Of a stretch of DNA of 64,000 nucleotides, positions 55,713 through 64,000 are shown piece after piece. The notes beneath the pieces were generated by a model that saw nothing but the letters and a program-made list of their open reading frames with translations, was not told where the DNA came from and made no database searches. The DNA lies in assembly GCA_029204225.1 (NCBI GenBank), contig CM055097.1, forward strand, positions 45,075,366 through 45,139,365. Reading direction: 5' to 3'. The stretch's first letter is position 1. Every line of letters begins with the position of its first letter. This DNA is from Diphasiastrum complanatum. Its lineage: Eukaryota; Streptophyta; Lycopodiopsida; Lycopodiales; Lycopodiaceae. Both the position numbers and the translations under genes were made by a program.

Positions 55713-56441
55713 GTGAAGACTTTTTTTGCTCATGTTTTATTCAAACTATTCGCTGTTGTAGATGAATGCTTTCATGATTTTATGTTCGGTTGGACTTACC
55801 TACCAAGTGTCAAAAATGATTGGTATTTTCCCTATGATGTTTTATGGGATTTTGACATAGAAAACTTACAGTCATGTGAATGCTTATCTCTTAATAGATT
55901 CAAGAACTTTGTTGCAAATAAATTTGGGCATGTTATTTCTACGGATAGCAAAATTGTTAAGAGCCCGATTTTACGTAAATCTTTAGAGATGGGTCTCAAT
56001 CATATTACTTTAGGAAAAAACAATGTGAATGAGGTGGCATCTGAACTTTATGATGGGTGGTTCAAGTTGATCAAACTTTTGCCTACGCATGAACATTTAA
56101 ATGAAGAAACTGTAAGGGAGCATGCGACTTTATGTAAAAACATTGCCATGGAATTCATAAAAAAAGAAACTTGGCTATATGGCAATAAGGACACTACTAC
56201 AAAATACAAATTGCTATGGCTCACAAACCTGCTCTACATTAATGGCATTGACAAGGCACAACACAATCCCAGTTTCATATGTAAATTCCTTATACAGAGG
56301 CTTGTCTTAGATAGACTTAATAGTCCTGACTTCAGCCCCTTTCCTAATGATCAAGAAAACTCTATTATGGAAACTATCACTTATGTTGTGGAAAAGCTGA
56401 ATGGATTTTTACCCAACATCTTCATGGGCAACGACTTCTGA
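55713..56441 (+). pseudogene. Penelope-like element reverse transcriptase, N-terminal portion
   Basis: An open frame of 242 codons. Residues 55-77 read CECLSLNRFKNFVANKFGHV then IST, which fits the Penelope-like pattern CxC....f....GHVITGDL. Residues 80-98 (IVKSPILRKSLEMGLNHI) fit the following I....LR.ll..GP stretch. Residues 179-191 (IDKAQHNPSFICK) fit the hallmark P(I/A)DKAxNNxxFICK that precedes the RT core. The catalytic YxDD part is not present downstream; sequence is lost before the LTR at 56648. The start Met is uncertain. The match is to family motifs recalled from other eukaryotes, not to an alignment. Confidence 0.55.
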
Positions 56442-56647
56442 AGGATTTCAAATCATTCAAGATCCAATCCATGTCCCTGATATTTTGTTACAATAAGGAA
56501 CAAACCAACAATCCTGCCAATGTAGAAAAATCAGCATCTACATACAAAGTGAGATGCAAACTCTAAGAGATACTGATCAAACATGAACCAAAACATAAAA
56601 TACGTTTGTTTTCCGTAAAATTACAGTACCCTATTGTATTTCACACG

Positions 56648-57084
56648 TGTGAAACCGAAAATAACAATAAATGAGCATTCTACACACAAGATTGCAAGAT
56701 AACACCAAGATAGTGCGCCAATTAGTAGTAGAACCCAAAGAGAACCATGTATAATGATGAAATGAGAGAGAGAAGAGATAAGATGTGTCTCTCCATGAGT
56801 TACATCCTTTTATAGAGTTTCCAAACCCTATTTGGCCACTTGGCTTTCCCTCCAAAATGTAAACCCTACTATTTTTGGGTCTAGATTACCCAAATTTCAA
56901 ATTTGAATCTCTCTCAAACTCGACTACTAACTTTTCCACACTTTCAAAAAGTGTTTATTGAATGTATTTTAAACTAATATAACTTCAAAAAGGTTATCTC
57001 TAAGTCTAAAATGAGTTTTGGCCACTTATTGACAATTTACCAAAATATGACTAAACTAGATTAAACTAGTTGAAATCTCTCACA
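56648..57084 (-). repeat. 3' LTR of the gag-protease element
   Basis: On the minus strand it starts TGTGAGAGATTTCAACTAG directly after the purine tract and ends GGTTTCACA. TATAAAA lies at 56808-56814, positioned as an LTR promoter. Confidence 0.6.
56808..56814 (-). promoter_or_regulatory. LTR TATA box
   Basis: The minus strand reads CTCTATAAAAGGAT, a strong plant TATA match in the middle of the LTR. Confidence 0.55.
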
Positions 57085-57261
57085 CTCCCTTTTCAACTAG
57101 TTTTGGCATAGTTTTGACAATAGAACTTTGATCCAACTTTAGAATGATCTCCATCCTAAGTATAGATCTCCTTTCTAAGGCTCTAAAGTATCTTTCATAA
57201 TTGATATAGAGAATAGTGTCCAAATTGGATGCTTCACTATTTCTTACATCAATTTTACACA

Positions 57262-58647
57262 TCAAGATATAACTAGAACATGAAGAACCAAATAGAATGT
57301 GAATGAAATGATTCCTCCATGCTTCAAACTTTGAACTCTCTGAAAAATTACAGCAACCAAACTTGAGTGATGACCATTTGCTTGCTTGTCTCCTCCAACT
57401 TTGTCCTTTCTTGATATGTCTCCACCATAAAACTCCATGAATGAGCCTCCATCTCCATCTTGCCACAAGAAACCATCAAAACTTGGAAATCCATGAGTAG
57501 GTGAGTACATTAATGATGCAAATCCAGCACCACATGACTCCATAAACCAAGTAGGTTGCACTAGTCCATCTTCAAGATCTACTTGACACAAGAAAATGAC
57601 CATGAATTCACCAAAAAATGACAATCTCCAAGTATTGGCATCAAGTAAATCAACACTTGAGAACTTGATCATGGATGAGTGATATAATGAACCTCCAATA
57701 GCTTCATTTCCATCAGCAAAACCAGCCAAGAATGCTAGTACAACTCCAACAATAAGATATTGTAAGACAATGTAGCTAGTTTGTCCATATCTTGACAATT
57801 TGCACACATCCACATGAAATAGCTCAAACATGAGATAGAACAAGTAAAGTAAACTTGAACAACACTTCCTTGCTTCTCCTTTGACCTTAATTGAGTCTTC
57901 AATAACCTGTAAAAATAGATCCATAACATATTTGCCAAATAACCTTCCTTTGATGCTCTTGACTAGCTCCAGATTGCCACCTTCCCCTTTGTGTTGTTGA
58001 AGCCCTTTGAGACCAACCTCTTGATCTTCCTCTTGACCATCAAAGTCACTGAAAATTTGTTTTCCAGATCCATTACTTGATTTTCCGATATAAAAACCAT
58101 GAGAACCAATATCCACTTGCATAGCATCATCTACACAAGAAAATTCTCCAAAACATGTGAGTAAAACAAAGTGAGTCACTTCCACTTGCTTACCTTTCTC
58201 TTGATCATCAAAGATATCAAAGATATGAATATCTTCAGACCTGAACCTCTGAAAATACTCCCTCTCAAACATATCATCTAGATCAAACAAGATCGCATCA
58301 ATGCTTGATCTCGAATTTCCACAAAGATTAGTGAAAACAATGTCACCAATGTCACCATCATAAATCAAAAGGTAGATTCCAAACTTTCCATCCAGCATGA
58401 AGTAGAGTAGGTGAAGATGAGTATCAAACGTAATAAATCCAGCCTTCTTGAGTTCATAACAAACCTCAATAAGATCACCAATGAGATCTACCTTTCCTTG
58501 AAGAAATTGCCTTTCAATTTGTTCCATGTATTCTTCTCCAACCAACCTTTTGCCATCTTGATCATGAGTGATCAATTCACAATCATAGAATCCTTTGAGT
58601 TGATGAAGAGATGTGAGATCCATGCCTTGGATCTTCCCAAGAACCAA
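57262..58647 (-). CDS. Unknown 461-codon cargo ORF in a retroelement
   Basis: The frame starts MVLGKIQGMDLTSLHQLKGF and stays open for 461 codons with no known domain that I recognise. The first 130 residues look globular with alternating hydrophobic strands (FGIYLLIYDGDIGDIVFTNL). An acidic middle follows (FDIFDDQEKGKQVE, DFDGQEEDQEVG), then hydrophobic stretches near residues 265-280 and 292-310 that could be membrane helices (LQYLIVGVVLAFLAGFA), and a Gly/Ser-rich part. It has the same orientation as gag-protease. A closely similar but broken copy lies at 47484-48416. The long frame could be real coding sequence, captured host exons, or chance in low-stop sequence; retention of similar protein text in both copies favours the first two. 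Confidence 0.5.
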   Translation of the reverse strand: MVLGKIQGMDLTSLHQLKGFYDCELITHDQDGKRLVGEEYMEQIERQFLQGKVDLIGDLIEVCYELKKAGFITFDTHLHLLYFMLDGKFGIYLLIYDGDIGDIVFTNLCGNSRSSIDAILFDLDDMFEREYFQRFRSEDIHIFDIFDDQEKGKQVEVTHFVLLTCFGEFSCVDDAMQVDIGSHGFYIGKSSNGSGKQIFSDFDGQEEDQEVGLKGLQQHKGEGGNLELVKSIKGRLFGKYVMDLFLQVIEDSIKVKGEARKCCSSLLYLFYLMFELFHVDVCKLSRYGQTSYIVLQYLIVGVVLAFLAGFADGNEAIGGSLYHSSMIKFSSVDLLDANTWRLSFFGEFMVIFLCQVDLEDGLVQPTWFMESCGAGFASLMYSPTHGFPSFDGFLWQDGDGGSFMEFYGGDISRKDKVGGDKQANGHHSSLVAVIFQRVQSLKHGGIISFTFYLVLHVLVIS

Positions 58648-58814
58648 TCTTCCATTGCTCTTTCCTTCATAAGACTCCCTCTTAATGATTGCATCATAAG
58701 AAGTAGAAACCTCTCAATGTTTTAGGTAATGACTCATATGATAATGATTCTTCCTCACTATCATTCACAATGACATCCTACTTTGAACTCTTCACATAAT
58801 TCTTTCCTTCTTGA

Positions 58815-60074
58815 CTAGTGACTATCTCCCTCACTAAGTCTCTTGATAGAACCATTTGATCTACTCTCTTTATGAAGAAATGTGACTCCACTTGCTGGAA
58901 AAATGACTTTCTTGGAATCATAACAAAAGAATGTAGAAGAACCATCTCCTTCATGAATGCACCTAGCAACATCTCTTTCCATATGATCAAAGAAATCATT
59001 GGCAACAATCTTCTCCAAGGAAGAACCTTCACCTCCATTGATGAAGTTAGCTCTTTCCTTACCTTTTGCATGCTTGCACTTGCCATGAAGAACCATTGAA
59101 ACACCATCAATATCCTCAAGACTAGCCAAGTTAGCACAAAGATGAACATATCCAAGAAGCATATTAGATCTTGACCTAGATCTAGCATAAGGAAGCTTTT
59201 TAGACTTTGCATAAGATCCACCAATCTTATCGATGCTAAAAGGAAACTTTGGAAAGTTGAGACCAATCTTCTTTTCCATTCCATCCTTTTTGTTAGCCAT
59301 AACAAAAGCATCAAGCTTGAAAAGTCTACCTTGTCTATTGCCCCTAGCAACCAAGATTTCCTCCTTTGTAATGAAACAAGCATCACCACCAAACTTTACC
59401 ATGTATCCTTTCTCTATCATTTGACCAACACTTAGCAAATTCTTTGAAAGTGAAGGAATGTAAAGAACACCATCAAGTCTTGCTTTCCTATTAGTAGAGA
59501 GACAAATAGGAATAGAACCAATACCTTCAATCACACACTCACCACCATTGGCCATGTGAATTGCTTTCTTGGCTCCATCATAAGTGACCAAAGAAGTAAA
59601 GAACTCCTTGTGACTAGTCATGTGTGAACTAGCTCCACAATCTTTATCACCTTCACTTGATATTGGACTTGAAGAACACATCAAAAGAGAATCACCACCA
59701 CCTAGATCCTCATCATTAGTAGTAAAGTTGATTTGCTTGCTACCTTCATCTCTTAGCTTCTTCAAACATTCATTTGCAAAATGCCCTTTGATTCCACAAT
59801 AAAAGCATTTCAACTTAGACTTATCTTTCTTTTTTTCAAAAGAAGAAGTCTCAGCTTGATCTTGCCTTTTAGACCACTTGCCTTTGCCTTTGCCCTTGAA
59901 ATTGCCTTTGATGAACATAGCATCCTCTTCATAATGAGATGTCGATGTAGATCCACCTCCTCTTGATTGAAGCCTATACTCCTCATTCACCAAGATCTCT
60001 TGAAAATCCACAATACTTGGCAAAGTCTTTTGAATAGCAAAACTTTGAACAAGATTAGCATTATCATCCAACAA
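58815..60074 (-). CDS. Copia-type gag C-terminus and protease region fused to an unknown tail
   Basis: A 419-codon frame. Residues 1-60 are the gag end (LVQSFAIQKTLPSIVDFQEI). CFYCGIKGHFANEC is a perfect Cx2Cx4Hx4C knuckle at about residues 90-103. A copia protease-like block follows: DKDCGASSHMTSHKEFFTSL (CGAS in place of the usual DSGAS), then GVLYIPSLSKNLLSVGQMI. After about residue 265 the copia similarity ends and an unfamiliar sequence rich in Lys/Ser continues to the stop. The changed active site suggests the protease is not catalytic. Confidence 0.75.
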   Translation of the reverse strand: MLDDNANLVQSFAIQKTLPSIVDFQEILVNEEYRLQSRGGGSTSTSHYEEDAMFIKGNFKGKGKGKWSKRQDQAETSSFEKKKDKSKLKCFYCGIKGHFANECLKKLRDEGSKQINFTTNDEDLGGGDSLLMCSSSPISSEGDKDCGASSHMTSHKEFFTSLVTYDGAKKAIHMANGGECVIEGIGSIPICLSTNRKARLDGVLYIPSLSKNLLSVGQMIEKGYMVKFGGDACFITKEEILVARGNRQGRLFKLDAFVMANKKDGMEKKIGLNFPKFPFSIDKIGGSYAKSKKLPYARSRSRSNMLLGYVHLCANLASLEDIDGVSMVLHGKCKHAKGKERANFINGGEGSSLEKIVANDFFDHMERDVARCIHEGDGSSTFFCYDSKKVIFPASGVTFLHKESRSNGSIKRLSEGDSH

Positions 60075-60116
60075 GCCATTAAGTATAACTTGAACAAGTT
60101 CTACCTCCTTAATGCT

Positions 60117-60550
60117 TTAATGAATACGTGCTAACTCATCATTGAATGCTTTAACCCTCAAAACAAAAGCATGAGTACTCTCTTCCTTCTTTTGCAAAAT
60201 TCGAAAGATTTTTCTCCTAAGAGTAAGCAATCTTGATGTAGACTTGGATTCATAAAGCTTCTTCAAAGCTTCCCAAGCCTCCAAAGATGACGTGCACTTA
60301 CCAATCTCCTTGAGAAGTTCATTGGTAACATTCAACTTAATCATGTGTAGAGCCTTCTTTGCTCTCTTGTCATACCTCACTTGATCTTGAGGTTCTTGAG
60401 ACCTCTCCTACACACCTACAACAATCTCCATCAACTCATTCATCTCCAATAAGGTCTCTATCCTCACATTCCAAGTAGAATAGTTGACTGAGGTAAGCCT
60501 ATCATTGCCACTCCAGCATGAATCCACCACTTGTAGCCATGTTGCAATGA
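60117..60550 (-). pseudogene. Copia-type gag N-terminus
   Basis: LTSVNYSTWNVRIETLLEMN near 60500, then YDKRAKKALHMIKLNVTNEL, SLEAWEALKKLYESKSTSRL and STHAFVLRVKAFNDELARIH is a UBN2-type gag. Stops (TAG near 60407, TAA at 60117-60119) break it from the following frame. The same family as the relic at 19905-21015. Confidence 0.8.
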
Positions 60551-60600
60551 CCTGATCTTCTTCTTTCAACCTGTTCCAATGCACAAAGGACTCTCTTGAA

Positions 60601-61520
60601 TGTCAACAAATGAACTCAAGAAGAAATCACAAAGATAGGGAACCTCTCAAATCTCTTCTAGCACTCTAACTAGAAAATCAACACATAGAATAGTGAAATC
60701 TTTATCAACCTATGATCTATCCTCAATCTAATAATTCTTGCCACTTCCTAAGATTGAAACACACTCAATTTATGGAGGACTAAAAAATTTACGTATCAAT
60801 GTGAACTTCATGTTTGAAATATATATGAGCAGCCTATGAAGATATTGTTTTAATAGAATATACAATATGCAATGACAATTTGAATGTAGGATCCAATACA
60901 AAATCACATATGGTGTGTGTTTATGGATGAGATGCACAAATTTCAATGGAATATATTTTTACAAACTCAATTTGCCATATCTATCAAATACCTATATTTT
61001 TTAAGCTTATAGTAAGGAAAAACTAGTGGTTCAACTACCATGAATTGAACAACTAACTTTAGTTTTATGATATGTCGCCAAATTATGTGTCTAGTTGATC
61101 AAGGTAACAACTTTGGATGATAGTCATTTTTCTAAATAATCTCATTGTCATGTCATCGTTTATGTGATTTTTGTTTTTCAATATCGAATAGATATATTTT
61201 TCTATTTTTTTTATATATTGTTTCAAATTCGAGATTTTATAAAAGAAAAAGAAAAATACTATCATTTACATCGTCATAATTATATCAATTTATTGGGATA
61301 TTTCTTATGGTAATTATCATGAAGCATCTCATATGTATGATGACTTAATAACATATTATACCATTTATCACAAATTGTCTTGTAATATTTGAGACTATTG
61401 ATTTCTTCAGATTTTCTTTGATATTCACCATTTTTTTCATAGACTTTATTTTAAATATCTTTATCTCTTTTGTAGTTATAATCACTTCTCCACCTCTTAT
61501 CATGCTTACTTAGTATTTTG
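60601..61520. other. A/T-rich stretch, nothing recognised
   Basis: No LTR matching 56648-57084 was seen here, although the 5' LTR of the neighbouring element would be expected. Short frames are uninformative. Confidence 0.5.
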
Positions 61521-61940
61521 TCAGTTAGAGGTTTTTAATGCTCGTAAGGTATTCTTGGTACAAATCTCATTATTGTATATTGAATTTATTTTTTTAGAAT
61601 CTTCCATTTCTCTTTCATTTTGGTTTTCCACGTCAGTTTCTTCATATAGGTCATTATTAATCAACTTCAAAGATGAGTGATCCAACTTGGATAATTCTAA
61701 TTCTCTTAGCATTAACTCTTCATCATATTGATGAAAAGCTTGTAACTCATCCATCTTAGATAATAAATCCTTTTGATCTTTCTTTGAATCAGATGAGCTA
61801 TCATTTTTTTCCTTGGAAAGAATGGAATTTATCTTTTGACCTTGAAACCTTTCATCAATGTCACTCATATTGGAAGTAATGATTTCCTTTATGAATTCGT
61901 CTACTCCAACCAAACTATCATCAATTTCTTGATCATTCAC
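61521..61940 (-). other. Unknown open frame joined to gypsy RT
   Basis: Part of a minus-strand frame (61521-62060) encoding a Glu/Lys/Ser-rich, probably coiled-coil segment (ELMLRELELSKLDHSSLKLI). It does not resemble the gypsy RNase H or integrase expected at this place, so it seems to be joined by deletion or insertion near 61950. Confidence 0.35.
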
Positions 61941-62520
61941 CTTGATTTTAGAATAACTGTGGCAATGCCATGTCTCGATATTACATGCCCAAGCACAACT
62001 CCATGTGAAATCCATATCTGACATTTTTTTGGATTCAGGGAAATTTGATACTTGCGACATCTTTCAAATACTTTCTCCAATCGATCCAGGTGGTCTGTAT
62101 CTGTGCTATGGACTCCCAGGTCATCCAAGTAAATTTCAAGGAATTTTTGTAGATAATATTTAAAAGCAAATTGCATTACTCTTTGGAACGAACTTGGTGT
62201 ATTACAGAGTCCAAACGACATTACTTTGTAAGCATAGGTGCTCCATTCTGTTGCAAAAGCGGCTTTGTGCAGGTGCAATATTGACCTGGTTATAATCACT
62301 AAATCCATCTAGGAAACTATAAGCTTTTGCTCTAGCAAGACGATCCAGAATGCTTTCAATAAAAGGTAACAGAAAGTGATTCTTCCACGTTACTTTGTTC
62401 AAAGTCTTGAGATTCACACAAATTCTCAATTTCTCATTCTTCTTAGGAATAATGACAATCGGTGAAACCCATTCAATATGCTCGATCTCATAAATGAAAT
62501 CAACGTCAAGCAGTCTCTAA
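61941..62520 (-). pseudogene. Ty3/gypsy reverse transcriptase relic
   Basis: MRICVNLKTLNKVTWKNHFL then ARAKAYSFLDGFSDYNQVNI is the RT start. After a frameshift near 62285 it continues FATEWSTYAYKVMSFGLCNT, PSSFQRVMQFAF and the catalytic YLDDLGVHS, then SLNPKKCQIW and LGHVIS. The frame is lost just after GHVISRHGIA (about 61960), where RNase H should follow. Confidence 0.85.
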
Positions 62521-63182
62521 TGCTCTTTCTTTATCAGATCTGCAACATTAGGATTACAACGATAGAACTTTGTAACCTTTGGAAATGCATCAGGTACTAA
62601 AGGTATGGTATGTTCAATAACTAACGTCGGAATTCCCTTTAGATCTTGATAAGTCCATGCAAAGCTCTTGATAGTTAATAAGTAACATTCGGAGTGCTTG
62701 ATACTGTTCAAGATTAAGTTGTGATCCAACTTGTACACTCTTGTCTGGTTCTCCTGGTTCAGCAAGATTCATTGGTTGTGTCCTAGTTGGGCCGTCGTAA
62801 ACATCTTTCGATTCTGGCACTTGTTCTTCGGGTTCATGATGTGCTTTGGGTAACACGATAACCACATCATCCAGTGTATAATGTTTAAAATGTTCGGACA
62901 TATCATGCTGGACTACATCTACTTGTTCTTTGTCGAAAGGACTTGTCTTGGATCTTCGCTTAGTAAGAATTGGTCGTGTAGGTGACGATTTTCGAGACGA
63001 TGACGTCTTGCTAGAACTTTGACTTGTAGAATCATCCTTACTTTTCCTTTGCCTTTATCGAGTAAGGGTGGCACATTCTTTGAATCAATCTTTTGAGGAG
63101 GATTTTCCCATTTCACGACGGTATTATAATGTTGCTTGGCTTGTTTCTTCATCATTGACCCTATGATTATGTCTTCTTTCAT
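62521..63182 (-). pseudogene. Gypsy protease-RT linker region
   Basis: Frames 62614-62901 and 62517-62765 include LLINYQELCMDLSRSKG and FAWTYQDLKGIPTLVIEHTI, the FAWSY.D(L/M)KGI...EH.I block found just before gypsy RT. A frameshift separates the two. The acidic and basic frame at 62919-63182 is linker without recognised domain. Confidence 0.7.
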
Positions 63183-63310
63183 TATAACTGCTTTGGGCGG
63201 TTTTATTGTTGGTTCATCTGGTCGGATCCATATGATTTAGAATCTGCTCATCAGTAAGATTTGCATTGTCATCATAAGTCAAGGCATCACATGAATGAGG
63301 TCATTTTCAA

Positions 63311-63871
63311 TCAATCTGGTATAGGTTTCGTTGATATCCAAGCTACATTCAGCACATTCAATGGAAAAGTGATCGGTGTATCCAAGGTTCGATCCAATAA
63401 TGAAATCTCGCTCAAATTTGACTGATTATCTTGTTGACACATATATCCTGCTGTACAATCAATCGTTGCAAGAGCTTCATTCCAGTTGACAATATCCATT
63501 TGAGAATCGTAATGAGCTCCCAAATTTTTCTCTAGTCGATCACAAGTATGATCCGTTGTTGATGAATTATCATCCTCTTTTTGAACCACTGGTTTGATAG
63601 TCCAGGTTGCAAGATCAACCTTGGCTGCACGTTCACGATTTTTAAATGTGATTATCTCGGTACCCCAATTATGAATTACTTGCGCAACTCGTAACCATGG
63701 ACGTCCCAATAGGACTCGGTAGACATTTGGTGCTTTTGGTAAGTCCATTACTACGAAAGTAATGACGAACTGTACTCCCGCAATTCCGATAGGTATATCT
63801 TCAACCATCCGACGTCCACATGGCCGGACGTGGCAAAAAGAAAACCGTGGCAAAAACCAAACATACTCCAA
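63311..63871 (-). pseudogene. Gypsy aspartic-protease-like (RVP) region
   Basis: VQFVITFVVMDLPKAPNVYR then VLLGRPWLRVAQVIHNWGTE matches the C-terminal part of a gypsy retropepsin (V.F.V.D....Y..LLGRPWL). The active-site D(S/T)G would lie upstream, beyond a frame break near 63870 or outside the window. The order protease-linker-RT on the minus strand is that of gypsy pol, so this belongs with 61941-62520. Confidence 0.75.
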
Positions 63872-64000
63872 TCGATAGGAATTTGAAGTGCATACGAAAA
63901 ATAAATGATTACGAAAAATGACATAGATGAAATGAACTGAAAATAGATAAAGCCATACCTATTTCTGAGTGCATATGCATGTAGCCAGAAAGCGAAGAAG

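Larger units (their letters stand above)
56648..60600 (-). mobile_element. Non-autonomous copia-derived element: gag-protease plus unknown ORF, no integrase/RT
   Basis: Minus-strand order: gag (60550-60117 and 60074 on), zinc knuckle, protease region, an unknown segment fused in frame, the unknown 461-codon ORF (58647-57262), a purine tract GAAAAGGGAG and a 3' LTR (57084-56648) that contains a TATAAAA box. Integrase, RT and RNase H are absent; where they should be there is the cargo. This layout resembles TR-GAG-type non-autonomous elements but with extra coding sequence. The 5' LTR was not identified beyond 60600. Confidence 0.65.

Noticed and set aside
58778-59392. 204-codon minus-strand frame
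   Set aside because: Overlaps the gag-protease frame in another phase; the latter has the zinc knuckle and copia motifs, so this is a shadow.

Overview
The window looks like nuclear DNA of a land plant with a large, repeat-rich genome (fern, lycophyte or gymnosperm style; the species cannot be read from the sequence). The reasons are a spliced gene with GT-AG introns up to about 15 kb, nested Ty1/copia, Ty3/gypsy, LINE, SINE, hAT and Penelope-like sequences, long (GA)n/(CT)n tracts, and no bacterial-style gene packing.

One host gene is supported. It is on the minus strand and spans about 37.3 kb (start codon at 40544, stop at 3245). I reassembled it from 13 exons whose splice phases all agree, giving 1875 nt and a 624-residue product. 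It is a cation diffusion facilitator of the MTPC4 / SLC30A9 (ZnT9-like) type, with a long N-terminal extension that may include a mitochondrial targeting peptide. Three introns carry nearly all of its length: intron 1 (32066..39763), intron 7 (15498..30275) and intron 12 (3370..13015).

Layout. 1-3.2 kb: downstream flank and 3' UTR. 3.4-13 kb (intron 12): an hAT transposon of 5.1 kb with perfect 8-bp target duplication, then a broken LINE. 15.5-30.3 kb (intron 7): a short domain-less LTR element, a copia gag/protease relic, a Ty1/copia element nested in a scrambled hAT relic, and a gypsy integrase/chromodomain relic. 30.3-32.1 kb: six compact exons. 32.1-39.8 kb (intron 1): a tRNA-derived SINE, a LINE interrupted by a copia LTR, and a 5'-truncated LINE with an open frame of 576 codons. 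39.8-41.5 kb: first coding exon and upstream region. 41.7-45.2 kb: a copia element with a well-kept pol frame and an odd TCGCGA-rich LTR. 45.3-47.4 kb: giant inverted microsatellites and a LINE fragment. 47.5-51.2 kb: a fragment of an unknown ORF and a decayed copia. 52-53 kb: stem-loop motif repeats. 54.2-56.4 kb: N-terminal part of a Penelope-like reverse transcriptase. 56.6-60.6 kb: a non-autonomous copia derivative with gag/protease joined to an unknown 461-codon ORF. 61.9-63.9 kb: a gypsy protease-RT relic running toward the window edge.

Most interesting points: the gag-protease element with an unexplained cargo ORF present in two copies; the Penelope-like RT relic; the hAT element with palindrome-rich ends and a transposase that is nearly complete but carries a lost splice acceptor and a one-base frame break; the inverted hAT relic around a copia insertion; and the TCGCGA array inside an LTR. 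No searches or alignments could be run; family calls rest on motifs read by eye.
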